This document shows, piece by piece, positions 14,151 through 24,516 of a stretch of 64,000 bases of DNA. A model generated the notes under the pieces. It was not told the origin of the DNA. It searched no databases and saw nothing but the letters and a program-made list of their open reading frames with translations. Origin of the DNA: Lineus longissimus. Taxonomy: Eukaryota; Nemertea; Pilidiophora; Heteronemertea; Lineidae. A program made the translations under genes and the position numbers. Positions within the stretch are counted from its first letter, which is position 1. Each line of letters begins with the position of its first letter. Location of the stretch: NCBI RefSeq assembly GCF_910592395.1, contig NC_088309.1:3846501-3910500 (forward strand). The letters run 5' to 3'.

Positions 14151-15340
14151 ATCAAGATAGCACTACAGCGTCCTTAAAGGGGCGCTATACATGAATAGTT
14201 TTTCCCGCCGTTGACCGTCGCCGTCGGGTATCAAAAGCGATTCTGCATGGTGCAGTCGTAACCTTATCTTGAGCTATCCGAAGAAAACTTCCTTCATCAG
14301 TGCATGGGTAAGTGGTGAATGGCCCTAAAGGTCAGGATGATGTCGCCCCATCTTCCACTTAGTATGCTATACTTCCTCTCCCGCTTCATTAAGTACACTA
14401 CCGAGGTGGTAAGAGTGTGGTCATGGAGTGGGGTAGAGTGTGGATCTTTCTGATTGGAAGACAATACATGCATTGCTTGACTAACTGTCTGCTCAGGACA
14501 GAATAATAAAATCGGCCCTCACTGTCTTAGATATACAGCCTCTTGGATTTCTATTTGAGGTCTGATATAATGCTTTCAGTAGTAGCAAAGTATCATTTGA
14601 ACGGTACCATGCATCCAGTCAATATCATATTACATATATGTTGGGAACCAATCCCAATTAGAAATCACTGGAAATTGTTGACTAATTTACGGTGGGGGAA
14701 TTGTGAGCGTCCCTTGGCTATTTGGTTAATTACAAATTGATCAGTCCACCAAACCCCTGGCGAAACGATATTTAACGATCAGACCCGAGAAAAGTAATTC
14801 TCATGTCTAAATGATTGACAAGTGATTGGCACGTCCAGAGCAAAAATCAGTAGTAGAGTGTTGGTTTTGGTTTCGAATAACGTCCAGCACCATATTTAGT
14901 TTGGGGCAGGCTCTGTTATGCGAAATACACTCCTGTCGGGGCCAGGTTTGAGAAAGGACGACGTATCCATACGTTCTGCAAGGACGAATGTCTATACGGG
15001 CACGGACGTCTATATACGTCCGTGATACGATATATCTATAGAGCAGATAATTAAAACAAAAGATCCTGTGCATGAAGGATTGGATAACAAACATTAATGC
15101 GATTAATGGTGAATTGTCAGTGCAATCAATATACATACTTGATGACCATACTATCATGAAATAGCATCCGACTCCATGTGGCCATAAAACATCGATTAGC
15201 AACGACCAACTCTGGCATTATGGCGGCCAGCCGTTCTGCGGAGCGAAATTGATTATGGTTGGTCAGGAATGACGAAAAAAAAACGCAGAAGTGAAATAAC
15301 GTTGAGGTTCGCTTCGAGCCGCCATTCCTCTAGGCCGGTG

Positions 15341-15395
15341 TAATGTTTTTGAGTGTTTCTGTTTTTGAGTGTTTCCCCTCATTGTTTGGGAACGC
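15341..15395 (+). repeat. Dispersed repeat, copy 1
   Basis: Contains the word TTTTTGAGTGTTT twice, followed by CCCTCATTGTTTGG. The reverse complement of 39001-39058 carries the same order of words, so this is a dispersed repeat in opposite orientations about 24 kb apart. The family was not identified. Confidence 0.6.
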
Positions 15396-16853
15396 TCAAA
15401 AATAGATTGACGAGTTTTTCTGTGTATCCCCCCTATTGAAAAGTCATGGTCTCTCTAGCTGCCTATTGTTTGGAAACACTGAAACATGGAGAACAACCAC
15501 AGATGTTACACCGGGGTGCAATGAGCATAGAGTCTATACTGTATACGGCTCCTCCATATCTGCCCTGATGTCCTTTCGACAACCTTATGTTGACGAAGCA
15601 AGAAAGCAGTCTTTGATGATACTAATTAAGTGCATTTAGAGTGTTATTATCAAAATTGTTACATGTACTTACTCAGCTGAAATCATTATGGTATACTCTG
15701 CATGTAGCGACCATTAAGGTTTTCCTTGAAGGCCGGGATGCTGCAACTTTCCCGTATTAAGACGCGCAGCATGGGAGTTAGTCCCACAGTCGTGGAGTAG
15801 CGCAAGATTCATTCGTCAGCCGAGACTCATTTCTACGTCAACGTGGGCGGTACTTTGAATAAAATCGCCGAATTAAGTAAGTACGGAGGATGGTTGGAAC
15901 TCTGAACAAACAGGAAATTAACAAACCCTACATATCTTCTTCAATAAGGTGGAGAACAAAACAACGCCGGTGACGTGATGGTTAACAAGGTAAAGCTTGT
16001 TCTATTCTATTAAAAAAACCTTCGTTCATTTCCTTGACAGCTTGGCTTGCAGAATGAACAACGTCTTCTCTAATCGGTTTCGGTCGCTGTCCTCGAAAGC
16101 ATAGCTCGGCCGGAAGACCCTTCGGGAAAATGTGATTGCTTTCGACTTCCATGTGTTCTGTTTTATGTGTGTCAAAGCGCCAGAACAAAATGATTTAAAT
16201 GGAGACTTCAGACAGAAGCTATAGGTGGACCACTGTACGTTTGTGATGCGATGACGTTCGAAGGACAGTCTGGCATAGAGTTCTGGTTACACCGACACAG
16301 CCGATGTCACTGCATTCAAAATCTGCTGCAAATAGGCCTATGTCTACTGAGACCTGGCAAATCTGTTGCAAGTATTCAACTGAGATTTGGCATTTTCTGG
16401 CGGTGATCTGGTATGGCCAACAGCAATGCACGGATTTCAAATCTCGGCAAAAGCAACGTATAGCCTACGGTACATCTCTATTGCCGGTGCACGGCATCAT
16501 TAATAGGACATCTTTTGGCAAGTAGCGAACTTTCACTGACCTCAACCGCCTGTCACTGACGACTGCCTGCTTCAAGACAGCAATATAAATATTAGGGATA
16601 AATTTGGATGGATGGTCTTCTGGTAGCCGATCGAATTTGTTGACAGCGGTTTATCCTGATCGGAATGCGTTGAATAATTTTTATGGCTTTGTCTGTAGAA
16701 TAGGTTGCTGATCAGCATGCCATCCCAAGACCTCGCGGAGATTGTTTTGTATCCTATACCAACAGTTATTGTATTAGCACGGACTTACAAGTCCGTGGTA
16801 TAGCGTTCATCTTACTCCATGGGATCACCGATCGCCAAGGGAATTCTGGTCTT

Positions 16854-17065
16854 AAGGGTTGACAATAGGCGTCATCATTTTGGCTAGAACTTGATATCCT
16901 AAAGCAATTAGAACTCTTTCAAAACCAAGCAAATGCCAAATTCAAGGGTGGGAGTCTGTTCTTCGTTCTCCAGAGCCTTCCAGGTTCACTTCATTTTGAA
17001 GAAGTTCTAATCACTTTAGGATGTCAAGTTCTAGCCAAAATGGTGCAGCCTGTGGTCAACCCCTA
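16854..17065. repeat. Inverted repeat with about 71-bp arms
   Basis: The left arm 16854-16924 begins AAGGGTTGAC and ends TTTCAAAA. The right arm 16994-17065 is its near reverse complement, including TTGGCTAGAACTTGA and CTAAAG. The loop is about 69 bp. This looks like a small foldback element or MITE; no target duplication was established. Confidence 0.75.
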
Positions 17066-20000
17066 ATTCGAATGATACGTGCAATCACATTGCAGAACCA
17101 CTGTTTTAATGGTGAATGTTCAGGTGTTCAAGTGACATCCAAAGATATGTAGCAGGTGTGCCTGGTTCCCTTTATCAACCTAATGGCATCACAATCATCA
17201 GACAAACGATTCACGAGTTCTCTGCCATGTACACCTTTACCGCCGAAGCCAATCTCATTTTCCGCCTCAAAATGACCAATTTCATAAGAGGGTCGATCGC
17301 ATGATCGAGAACCGGATGGAAGCAATATCTCTGATGGCAATATGATGAGTGTTGCTATTGGCGCCCGGCGCCCGCCAATATTATTCACCTTCTTGATAAA
17401 CAAACCTGGTGTAGTCCCATGTCTGTAGACCGTGGGCGATGGCTTGATTAAGAACGATTATTGGCAACGAGGGAATGCTTTCTTCCTTCTGGCAGTTGGA
17501 GGCTATACCAAACCTCCCATATAGGCGATATCTGCACAATATCATGACTCAAATGGAAAGGACACATTAGTCCACTTTCATTTTTTGGCACAGTCGGGTA
17601 AGTTGATGGCATTCTTATGTTATAGGCAAAATTTACCGAGAATGTGCTTTGACACAGTTTTATACCAACCCAAGAACTTATCCATGGTTGTCTCACCAAA
17701 CCCTCTGTGGTCAAAACAAGGCTAATACATTTTTTATGAAACACTCTCTAAACCAAGATCAGTGTTTTATAATTTCGATCAATAATCAATATTCGTGGCT
17801 TATTTTCTTTGTGGAATCGATCCCTCAGTAATTAAGTCGACTCAAGTTCTAACGCCAATACTGCAAACTTGGCTAGTGGTCCGGAATAATGGTGTCCCAA
17901 ATGGAAAGACGGCGGTGCGTGCCGCATCCTCTCCAAGCTGGAAAAGTCCAAGGAAGACCGAAGACCGAACGGTGTCCCATGAGATTAAGAGCTCAATAGC
18001 CCCCCCCCCCCCCCCCATCGACTGACGAACACAACTCAACTAATAACGTTTGTGTACTGTCAGTTGGGGTTTATGGATGAGCTTATTACGAACTGATACA
18101 GCAACGGACTGAAAACAAGAAGCAGACGATAACACCCACCTTTTGCTCCTCCACCAAAACAAGAGCATGTCATGGTTCCATATCCGTTTCAGGATGTTCC
18201 CGCATCCAAGAAATAGTCCATTAATAACAAATACTCAGTAAATCCTTTATAAAATACATGCAAGAGCAGCCCTTAAAATTAATGACCACTCTCTCTGTAG
18301 TTGGTTGCTGCCCCACGTGGTAGTCATGAGCAGACGACTCCCACCATCCACAAGCTCCTCACCACACCACGCGAATGAAGTGTAGGAAAGGAAGAAATCA
18401 ATACAATCTTATAAGTGGATCTGCGAGAATATAACGTCTCCCTTGGGCAGTTCTCGTGCTCGCCTCCAGAGTCACTTTCAGCGGTTCACCCCAACGATGT
18501 CTCGCGATGGCCTGGGCTGGTCTATTAATATTTGTGTGGGATCCTAACCTCACTCTCGTTGTCGTAGAGGCTGGGGACCCAGGCAATTTAAAAAAATTGA
18601 TATTAGCACAACCTGACATTAGCACAACCCGATATTAGCACAAATGTGAAAGCCTCAAAAGTACATATGTATCACGCAACAGGTAGCAGCATGCCGAAGC
18701 GTCGATGCATCATTTCCGCTACCATTTCGCTCAGACCTCAGTCATTATTCATTATTTATTTGTCTTGTAACATGGTTACGACGCAAAAACAGACCGGTGT
18801 AGTAGTATGTCCCGATGGAAAAGTGCCCGTCCATATTGTATTGTGACGGAATAAGGTATATGGTTCCACAGCCGAGGGACCAGCATCACCGCAATGGGTG
18901 TAGAAGTTTGAAATGTCCTCGGAACAAAGGATTATAATGTACGGTCATGGCCTCTATACGAAAATCCGTCAGAATACAATACGACCGGATACTTTTTCCA
19001 GGGGGATATTCTACTTTTACACCGTCACTATCTCAGAGATTAAAGCCCGCTACACACGAGGGGTTTCTTTACCTGGGACACTGCAATCTTTACATCTGTG
19101 CACCCATGATGACCAATGACACCCCGTCATGACACGCTGTCGTTCGGGCGCCCAGCCTAGATTTCCGTACCCTCCCGGACAGTTCATTACGTCTCCTCCG
19201 CGACAGGACGAGGCCGGTCCAATCCGTCCGGAGTGTAAGATTTCCGTGTCCCGAGAGATAGGCCTATCTCCTTCAGTTAAGCCATTAGACTTAACGCAAA
19301 GAACAATTTAACACCAAGTTTAGTGACTAACTTGTTTTGAACAACGGGCCTGGTTCCTATCAACATCCGATTATTAACCGAAATTGCTAAATTTATTCAA
19401 AAAACCTGCGGTACAACATGAAGATGTATAAATGATTCAAGGCAATTCTAACTGACTTACAGCATTTAAAGGGAAACGACAGACAGGAGCCAGTTGGGCC
19501 AGTCGCTAGTACTAATCGTCACTATTCAAAGTTAAACTCCTGTGCAGTCGCTCCTTGGAAAATGTATTCAGCGTTCTTTTGAGGAACATTCATCACTAAG
19601 AACTGGCAACTGGACCCCTCTAGCTCCTGTTGTAGTAAATACAGAATTCATGTTCGTTGCATTTAATACACAGCCAAACCACCAAGCGACAGACCTCTCA
19701 TGCATTTACAATTGTTGAGCACTCACGACAAAAAAATTGTCTGATGTAGTAGCGTGTTAAAAGCATTCCCTCTGTTGATGCCCATTAGCGTTACCCGTGA
19801 TGCTGACTGAATGCTAATGCAGTTGCATGGGTTTCTTTACCGATGTTGTCAGTAAGATGGAGATGCGTGTTACGCCAACACAAGTGGTAACACTAAAGCC
19901 AGCATAGCGTATATTGTAGCTCTTGTCTCGGGCGAGGAGGGGGCAAAAGTCTTGTTCATTCAGAGTTGATAGACATTAAACATTTATTGAGTTCAGAAAG

Positions 20001-20912
20001 GATCGTGTACCAGTATCTTCCGAGTTGATTCCACTTACGTTATTCAATTTAATCAGTTAAAGGGACAACATTATGGGCGTGGGATTTACCCGGCCAGGAG
20101 AAAGATACCCCATTCTCACCACCATGTGATGCAAAAAGTAGCATCAGACTTTAAAGCTGATCACCTACAAAACGGTTTTCGCTCACACAAGGCGGTTTTA
20201 GACGTGGCTCACCAATTCCTGGTTAAATTATGGTTACATTCAATTCAGCTGCGCTGTTTAATGCAGTTTAGTGATGTCTCAGTCATCCTATTTGGAGAAG
20301 TCACGGTCCAGCAGGAAGGCATTTTCGTATGAAAAATTAACATCTAACGGTATCATCCTTTAACATCGATCACTGCATACATTGTAGTACACTCCTTGTC
20401 ATTTCATGGGGCTTGATAAGATATCCTGAAACGATATTGCATAAATATTAATGAGACACTGAATTTGAGTGGAGACAAAAGGCAAGGAGCCGTATGTTTA
20501 CTATGACCATGCATATCATAATGAGTACGATCCACTGACCCAAATGTCAACCAAGACCTTTCGATAAAGTACATGTACGCCACGAAGTTACGCCCAAGAG
20601 GTTTCCAAAGCCATCCTGGTCACCGTTGCTCTAGTTATTTGCATTTTGCGCTGCTTTATGGAATGTACATATGTAATCGTGTCCTGACATAATGTAATGA
20701 TTTTTATACAGTTGGATTAAACAAACGAAAATAGGAACCGGGACAAGTTCTTGATATATAGATCAATATGTGATGTTTCCGTTTCGGGAACAAACATATA
20801 GGCCGATACAGTCAGCTAGTTTCTTTCAAACTGTGCTTGTTTGAATAAATGAACAAACGGCTTGCCATTGTTGGTTTGCGACAGCATGCTTACCTGTTTA
20901 TAAAATGCGTTG

Positions 20913-21401
20913 CTAGCAAGGTCCGGCTCCAGCATGATAACCAATCATGCGATCGAAGGCTGCACAGAAGGCGAAGGCTGCAGCTCCGGTGGCTCCGGTG
21001 ACCGTTAGAGAAGTGGCAGCACCCAAGCCGACCGCGCCAATACTCTGGAGAATGGAGAAGAGACTCCCAGCCGCGACGGTCCCACCCATCGTGGACTGCC
21101 AAAGAGCTGCAAGGGATCCAGCCGTGACACCCGCTGCCCCGAATCCGATGGCGCCAAGCAACAAGGGCACCCCAACAAGAGAAAGGAGTCCACCAACACC
21201 ACTTGCGATGATCATTGCGATCAAGCATCGCTTTGGGATCTTGAAGCTCTTTCCTTTTGCGACGGTTGTTCCATTGTTGCTGCCTGAGGCTTGGGTGCCA
21301 GTGGAAACCTTCCGTGTGCCAGTTAATATCTCATCTCCCTTCATTACAGTTACCGACTCGTCGCCTTTTGTGAACGCGACGGAAAGCCTGTCCTTGACCA
21401 T
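20913..21401 (-). CDS. ISG12/IFI27-like small hydrophobic protein, 162 aa
   Basis: The minus-strand frame starts at the first in-frame ATG after a strong acceptor near 21613 (pyrimidine tract ending TTTCAG). An in-frame stop just after that acceptor rules out a more upstream start within this exon. Residues 1-58 are hydrophilic. Residues 60-150 are almost entirely Ala, Gly, Leu, Ser and Val, with the pattern of the IFI6/IFI27 (ISG12) family: GFGAAGVTAGSLAA, then VAAGSLFSILQSIGAVGL. In vertebrates such proteins are interferon-induced membrane proteins of mitochondria, ER or nuclear envelope that affect apoptosis and antiviral state; invertebrate copies are known but poorly understood. A good donor (CAG|GTAAGC) lies about 18 nt after the stop, so the 3' UTR may be spliced. 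The opposite strand is also open across this region, which I take as a shadow. Confidence 0.75.
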   Translation of the reverse strand: MVKDRLSVAFTKGDESVTVMKGDEILTGTRKVSTGTQASGSNNGTTVAKGKSFKIPKRCLIAMIIASGVGGLLSLVGVPLLLGAIGFGAAGVTAGSLAALWQSTMGGTVAAGSLFSILQSIGAVGLGAATSLTVTGATGAAAFAFCAAFDRMIGYHAGAGPC

Positions 21402-21745
21402 TTCGGTTTGGAGACCAGTTGGCTTAGGTAGTTCGTCCTTTCCGGAGCTCGTTCCCTTGATCGCAGTGTGTCGCCCAAGTGATCTCTGTCTACTCCGGCT
21501 CAGTCCTCTGCACGCAGAATGCGTATATGGCCTCAAGCCGAGTTGACTGCGAAATGAGTCGCACTGGATTCGCACAGAGTTCAATTTATTTGGTTTCGAG
21601 GAATCTTCTTTCTAAACTGAAATGATAAGATAAGGAGATTTAATTAGGATGACATGACGGACTGTCCCGGGAGTCTAGCCACGCGTGAAGTGCGTTTTAA
21701 TCATATCATCATAAATATTCATAGGCCGTCATTCTGATCATACTA

Positions 21746-22574
21746 ATGCCCGCCATACACGATCCCATTTTATAGTATAGCTAATGCTATACCATTTTAT
21801 TGGACCGTGTATGTCGGGAAACTTTGTCGAAATTTTTTAGTATAGCAAGAAATACACGAATAGGTTCTGTCCTATTTTTCTTGTACAATTAAATGCTATA
21901 CAATAAAATCATACGGTGTATGTCGGGATAGCATTATTATTGTACAATTAACCCTGCATGCTTTTGGCGCGACGAGCATCGCGTGTCTATCGGGTCTACT
22001 TCATACGTGAATTTGTAGGTTTGGCCTGCGCCGGGCTGTCCGCGTGGTTCATTGCTCGAAATAAATCAAGGTTAGATAGCGCGATGTGCACGCAATTGTA
22101 CTACGTGCGTTATATGCCCCTTTTAATGGCCTCCGCAATATCCATTTTCTCGTCCAGTATCTTCGCCTCCTCCTCGTCGTCCGTTTCTTCTTGCGGCAAG
22201 AAACTCCCACGGCCAACAGTACAACGGCTGCAGAAGCCGCCGAAGCCAGTTTTGATAGTACTGGTGGCATTCTGTTGTCACGAATGGCAAAGCTAGAAGT
22301 GCGAGGGCCTATATAGGCCATAAGAACAATACACTGAACAAGACATGACACTTGACATTAAAATCATTTGATGTTACTAGCCAATAAAAGGTCAATCCTA
22401 CATTAAATTATAACCCCGCCATACACGATCCCATTTTTGATGTTAGGTACTATTTGCTATGAAATAATTAGGATGGTGTACGGCGGGGTAGCAAATATTT
22501 GCATCCAATTAAATTGGACGAAAAATGGTATAGCATTTGCTATACTATAAAATGGGATCGTGTATGGCGGGCAT
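21746..22574. mobile_element. 829-bp element with 48-bp terminal inverted repeats flanked by TA
   Basis: The left end (21746-21793) starts ATGCCCGCCATACACGATCC. The right end (22527-22574) is its near-perfect reverse complement, ending GGATCGTGTATGGCGGGCAT. A TA dinucleotide flanks both sides, as expected for Tc1/mariner-type insertion. Further copies of the CGCCATACAC word recur inside in both orientations, including a self-contained hairpin at 22413-22489, so the element looks palindromic or nested. No full transposase is present, so it would be non-autonomous. Confidence 0.8.
22109..22270 (-). pseudogene. Possible PIF/Harbinger-like transposase N-terminal remnant
   Basis: A minus-strand frame inside the inverted-repeat element reads a basic stretch, RKKKRTTRRRRRYW, followed by TRKWILRRPLKGAYN. 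This resembles the N-terminal part of PIF/Harbinger nucleases, where a basic run is followed by a W-x-R-P-W-(I/L)-x2-R-x3-G-x-Y pattern. The similarity ends there and no DDE catalytic domain follows, so at most it is a fragment. Recognition rests on a short motif only. Confidence 0.3.
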
Positions 22575-22648
22575 TATAGTCTGGTATTTCTCCCGCGAGT
22601 GCCTATCAGGCAGACCATGGAATACCTCCATGGGCAGACGTTGCATAG

Positions 22649-22834
22649 AGCTTCACGCTTCACTCCTCACGCCTCATGCTTCACGGTTCACTCGTGACGC
22701 GAAGAATTTCCAAGGCATTTCAACTTAGGCCCTCATTTTTTCCTATGTGACAGGGCTCATTGAAATACCTTGTTAATTCTTCGGTTCACGAGTGAACCGT
22801 GAAGCATGAGGCGTGAGGAGTGAAGCGTGAAGCT
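22649..22834. repeat. Long hairpin: 74-bp arms, about 37-bp loop
   Basis: The left arm 22649-22722 runs from AGCTTCACGCTTCACTCC to AAGGCATTTCA. The right arm 22760-22834 is nearly its exact reverse complement (TGAAATACCTT to GGAGTGAAGCGTGAAGCT). The arms also contain a short internal periodicity (CTTCACGCTTCACTCCTCACGCCTCA). RNA from either strand would form a long stem. Confidence 0.85.
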
Positions 22835-23089
22835 GTGTGTAACGTTTGCCTTAAAGTCATCAGATACTTGTTCCGGTTATCATGATGGTAATTGTAATCG
22901 GACAATTGGCGCGGGTTCTTGTTGATTTTACGCTATCTATATCCACGGCACTAATGTAAAGATGGCCAGGAGCCTATTCTGCCTTTGGGCGTTGGGGAGG
23001 CGACGGCTCCTGGCCAAGTTAACAGCAAACATTATATAAGTAGCCCTTGTAAATGTTTTTGTCAGCATGCATGCGATTGTAATGCAAGT

Positions 23090-23290
23090 AGGAGGAAACA
23101 AGAGACCCCGGAGGAAACCTACGCTGTCGAAGAGAGTCGCCCCCCCTATCACATGAGTGTACAGGGATTGACCGGGAATCGAACCCGGGACCTCAGAGCT
23201 GACAGGTCTCATTGATTGCTCAGTCTGATGCCAGACACGACAGGGGACTCGGTCTGTGGTCAAGGAGGCCACTTGGGAGGACTTTGACAT
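23090..23290 (-). repeat. tRNA-derived SINE-like copy
   Basis: The minus strand contains CCCGGGTTCGATTCCCGG (centred on 23175-23186), a perfect pol III B-box context as in tRNA genes. Upstream, a less clear A-box-like segment lies in GGCATCAGACTGAGC. I could not fold a complete cloverleaf, so this is a tRNA-like SINE head rather than a tRNA gene. Its outer limits are uncertain. The plus-strand open frame across it, with LTGNRTRDLRA, is the usual by-product of such B boxes. Confidence 0.6.
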
Positions 23291-23676
23291 GTTTCATGCC
23301 TGGTAATGAATCCACTGTATGTATGAGACTGTGCTACAAACAAACAAACAAACAATGAACCAAATACTTTTCATAGAAAAATGAAGTTTTATTCAGGCAT
23401 AGAAAGTTATTCCTCAATAATTGCTCGAAAACTTCAAATATGCATAGAGACACTTTAGTCATATTATTTAGGTATCCCAGAAAACTATATTTTCGAATGA
23501 TTCTGACATGTTTGACAACTTTATGCATTCTGTAGTCTTGACAACCTGCTCTCAGCTCTCCAGCTAAATGCGCTTTACAGTCGGTCAAAAACCTTTCCTT
23601 GACTTCATCTTAAAATATTTTTCCTCTCCCTCTTATCAGGCTCACTTAATTGAGCAGACACAGTACTTAAAATTAC

Positions 23677-24217
23677 GGTAACCGGAAAAACGCCGACCGA
23701 CCGACCGACCGACCGACCGACTGACCTGCCAACCTACCGTCATATGCAGTATCCCTTTCGCTTCTCTATAGCACATGTATCTGTGTAGTGCCCAGCGCAA
23801 TGGACGTGTCGGACAGCAGCAGGTCATGTGAAATGAAATTGTAAACAAGCGCACGTGCGCTGTTCAAATGACAACAAATGCATATTGCGCGTTGCAGTTC
23901 ATGCATTGCATCGGTCGAGACACTCGAGTAGAAAAACTACAGTGCATAGATTAGGCCCAAATCATGTTTTTATATCCACCGACCATGTGGACAAAGCATA
24001 TCTTTAGAGTATCGTTATCAGTTCCTTACCGCGTGGGCTCGTTTTCCCGGTATAATTGACTGGAGATGCTGCTGTCAGACACGTCGGACTCCATCACGTC
24101 AATTGCGCAAGGCACTACACAGATACATGTGCCATAGAAAGCGAAAGGGATACTGCATATGACGGTAGGTTCGTAGGTCAGTCGGTCAGTCGGTCGGTCG
24201 GCGTTTTTCCGGTTACC
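23677..24217. mobile_element. Mutator-like foldback element with perfect 9-bp target duplication
   Basis: The terminal inverted repeats are about 145-150 bp long (23677-23822 and 24066-24217). They start GGTAACCGGAAAAACGCCGAC, include a GACC/GGTC tetranucleotide run, and continue through ATGCAGTATCCCTTTCGCTT. The 9-bp direct repeat TAAAATTAC lies immediately outside both ends, at 23668-23676 and 24218-24226. Long inverted repeats with a 9-bp duplication are the signature of MULE-type transposons. The 240-bp middle carries no transposase, so this is non-autonomous. Confidence 0.85.
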
Positions 24218-24516
24218 TAAAATTACAGCTGTAGTGTAAATACATTGGAACCTATATGAACACACAAGTTAGAACCAAGGACCTAAACATCCATCACAAA
24301 ACAGAGTATAGGCCTACAAACTAGCTTATATACAGAGACAAGGAAACACATATAAAGACTCTTATATCAATTACACTGAACACATTCTGGTGTAAATGAA
24401 CACATACATGTACATGTATGCGTAAAAGCACCTAACCAAAACTATGTACCTCACCTAAAAAACTTTATCAAGTCGTCAGTTGACTCAGTACTTGTTTGAT
24501 TTCAATTTTAATTTGA

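Larger units (their letters stand above)
14201..20890. other. Gene-poor stretch with dispersed repeats
   Basis: No exon chain could be assembled on either strand. It holds an inverted repeat (16854-17065), a copy of a dispersed repeat (15341-15395) and a poly-C run near 18001. Open frames here are short and end without splice support; the most protein-like, on the minus strand at 15982-16188, was not recognised. Confidence 0.5.

Noticed and set aside
15982-16188. 68-aa minus-strand ORF (MFWRFDTHKTEHM...)
   Set aside because: Plausible composition but no recognised motif, no splice partner and no neighbouring exon; may be a transposon scrap.
20947-21546. 199-aa open frame on the plus strand opposite the ISG12-like gene
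   Set aside because: It is Pro/Ala-rich and mirrors the Gly/Ala/Ser codons of the minus-strand gene, which has a recognisable family pattern; treated as a shadow.
22985-23215. Plus-strand ORF with LTGNRTRDLRA
   Set aside because: This is the translation of a tRNA-type B box in a SINE-like copy, a common false positive.
23160-23260. tRNA gene
   Set aside because: The B box is perfect, but a full cloverleaf with acceptor stem and anticodon arm could not be folded.
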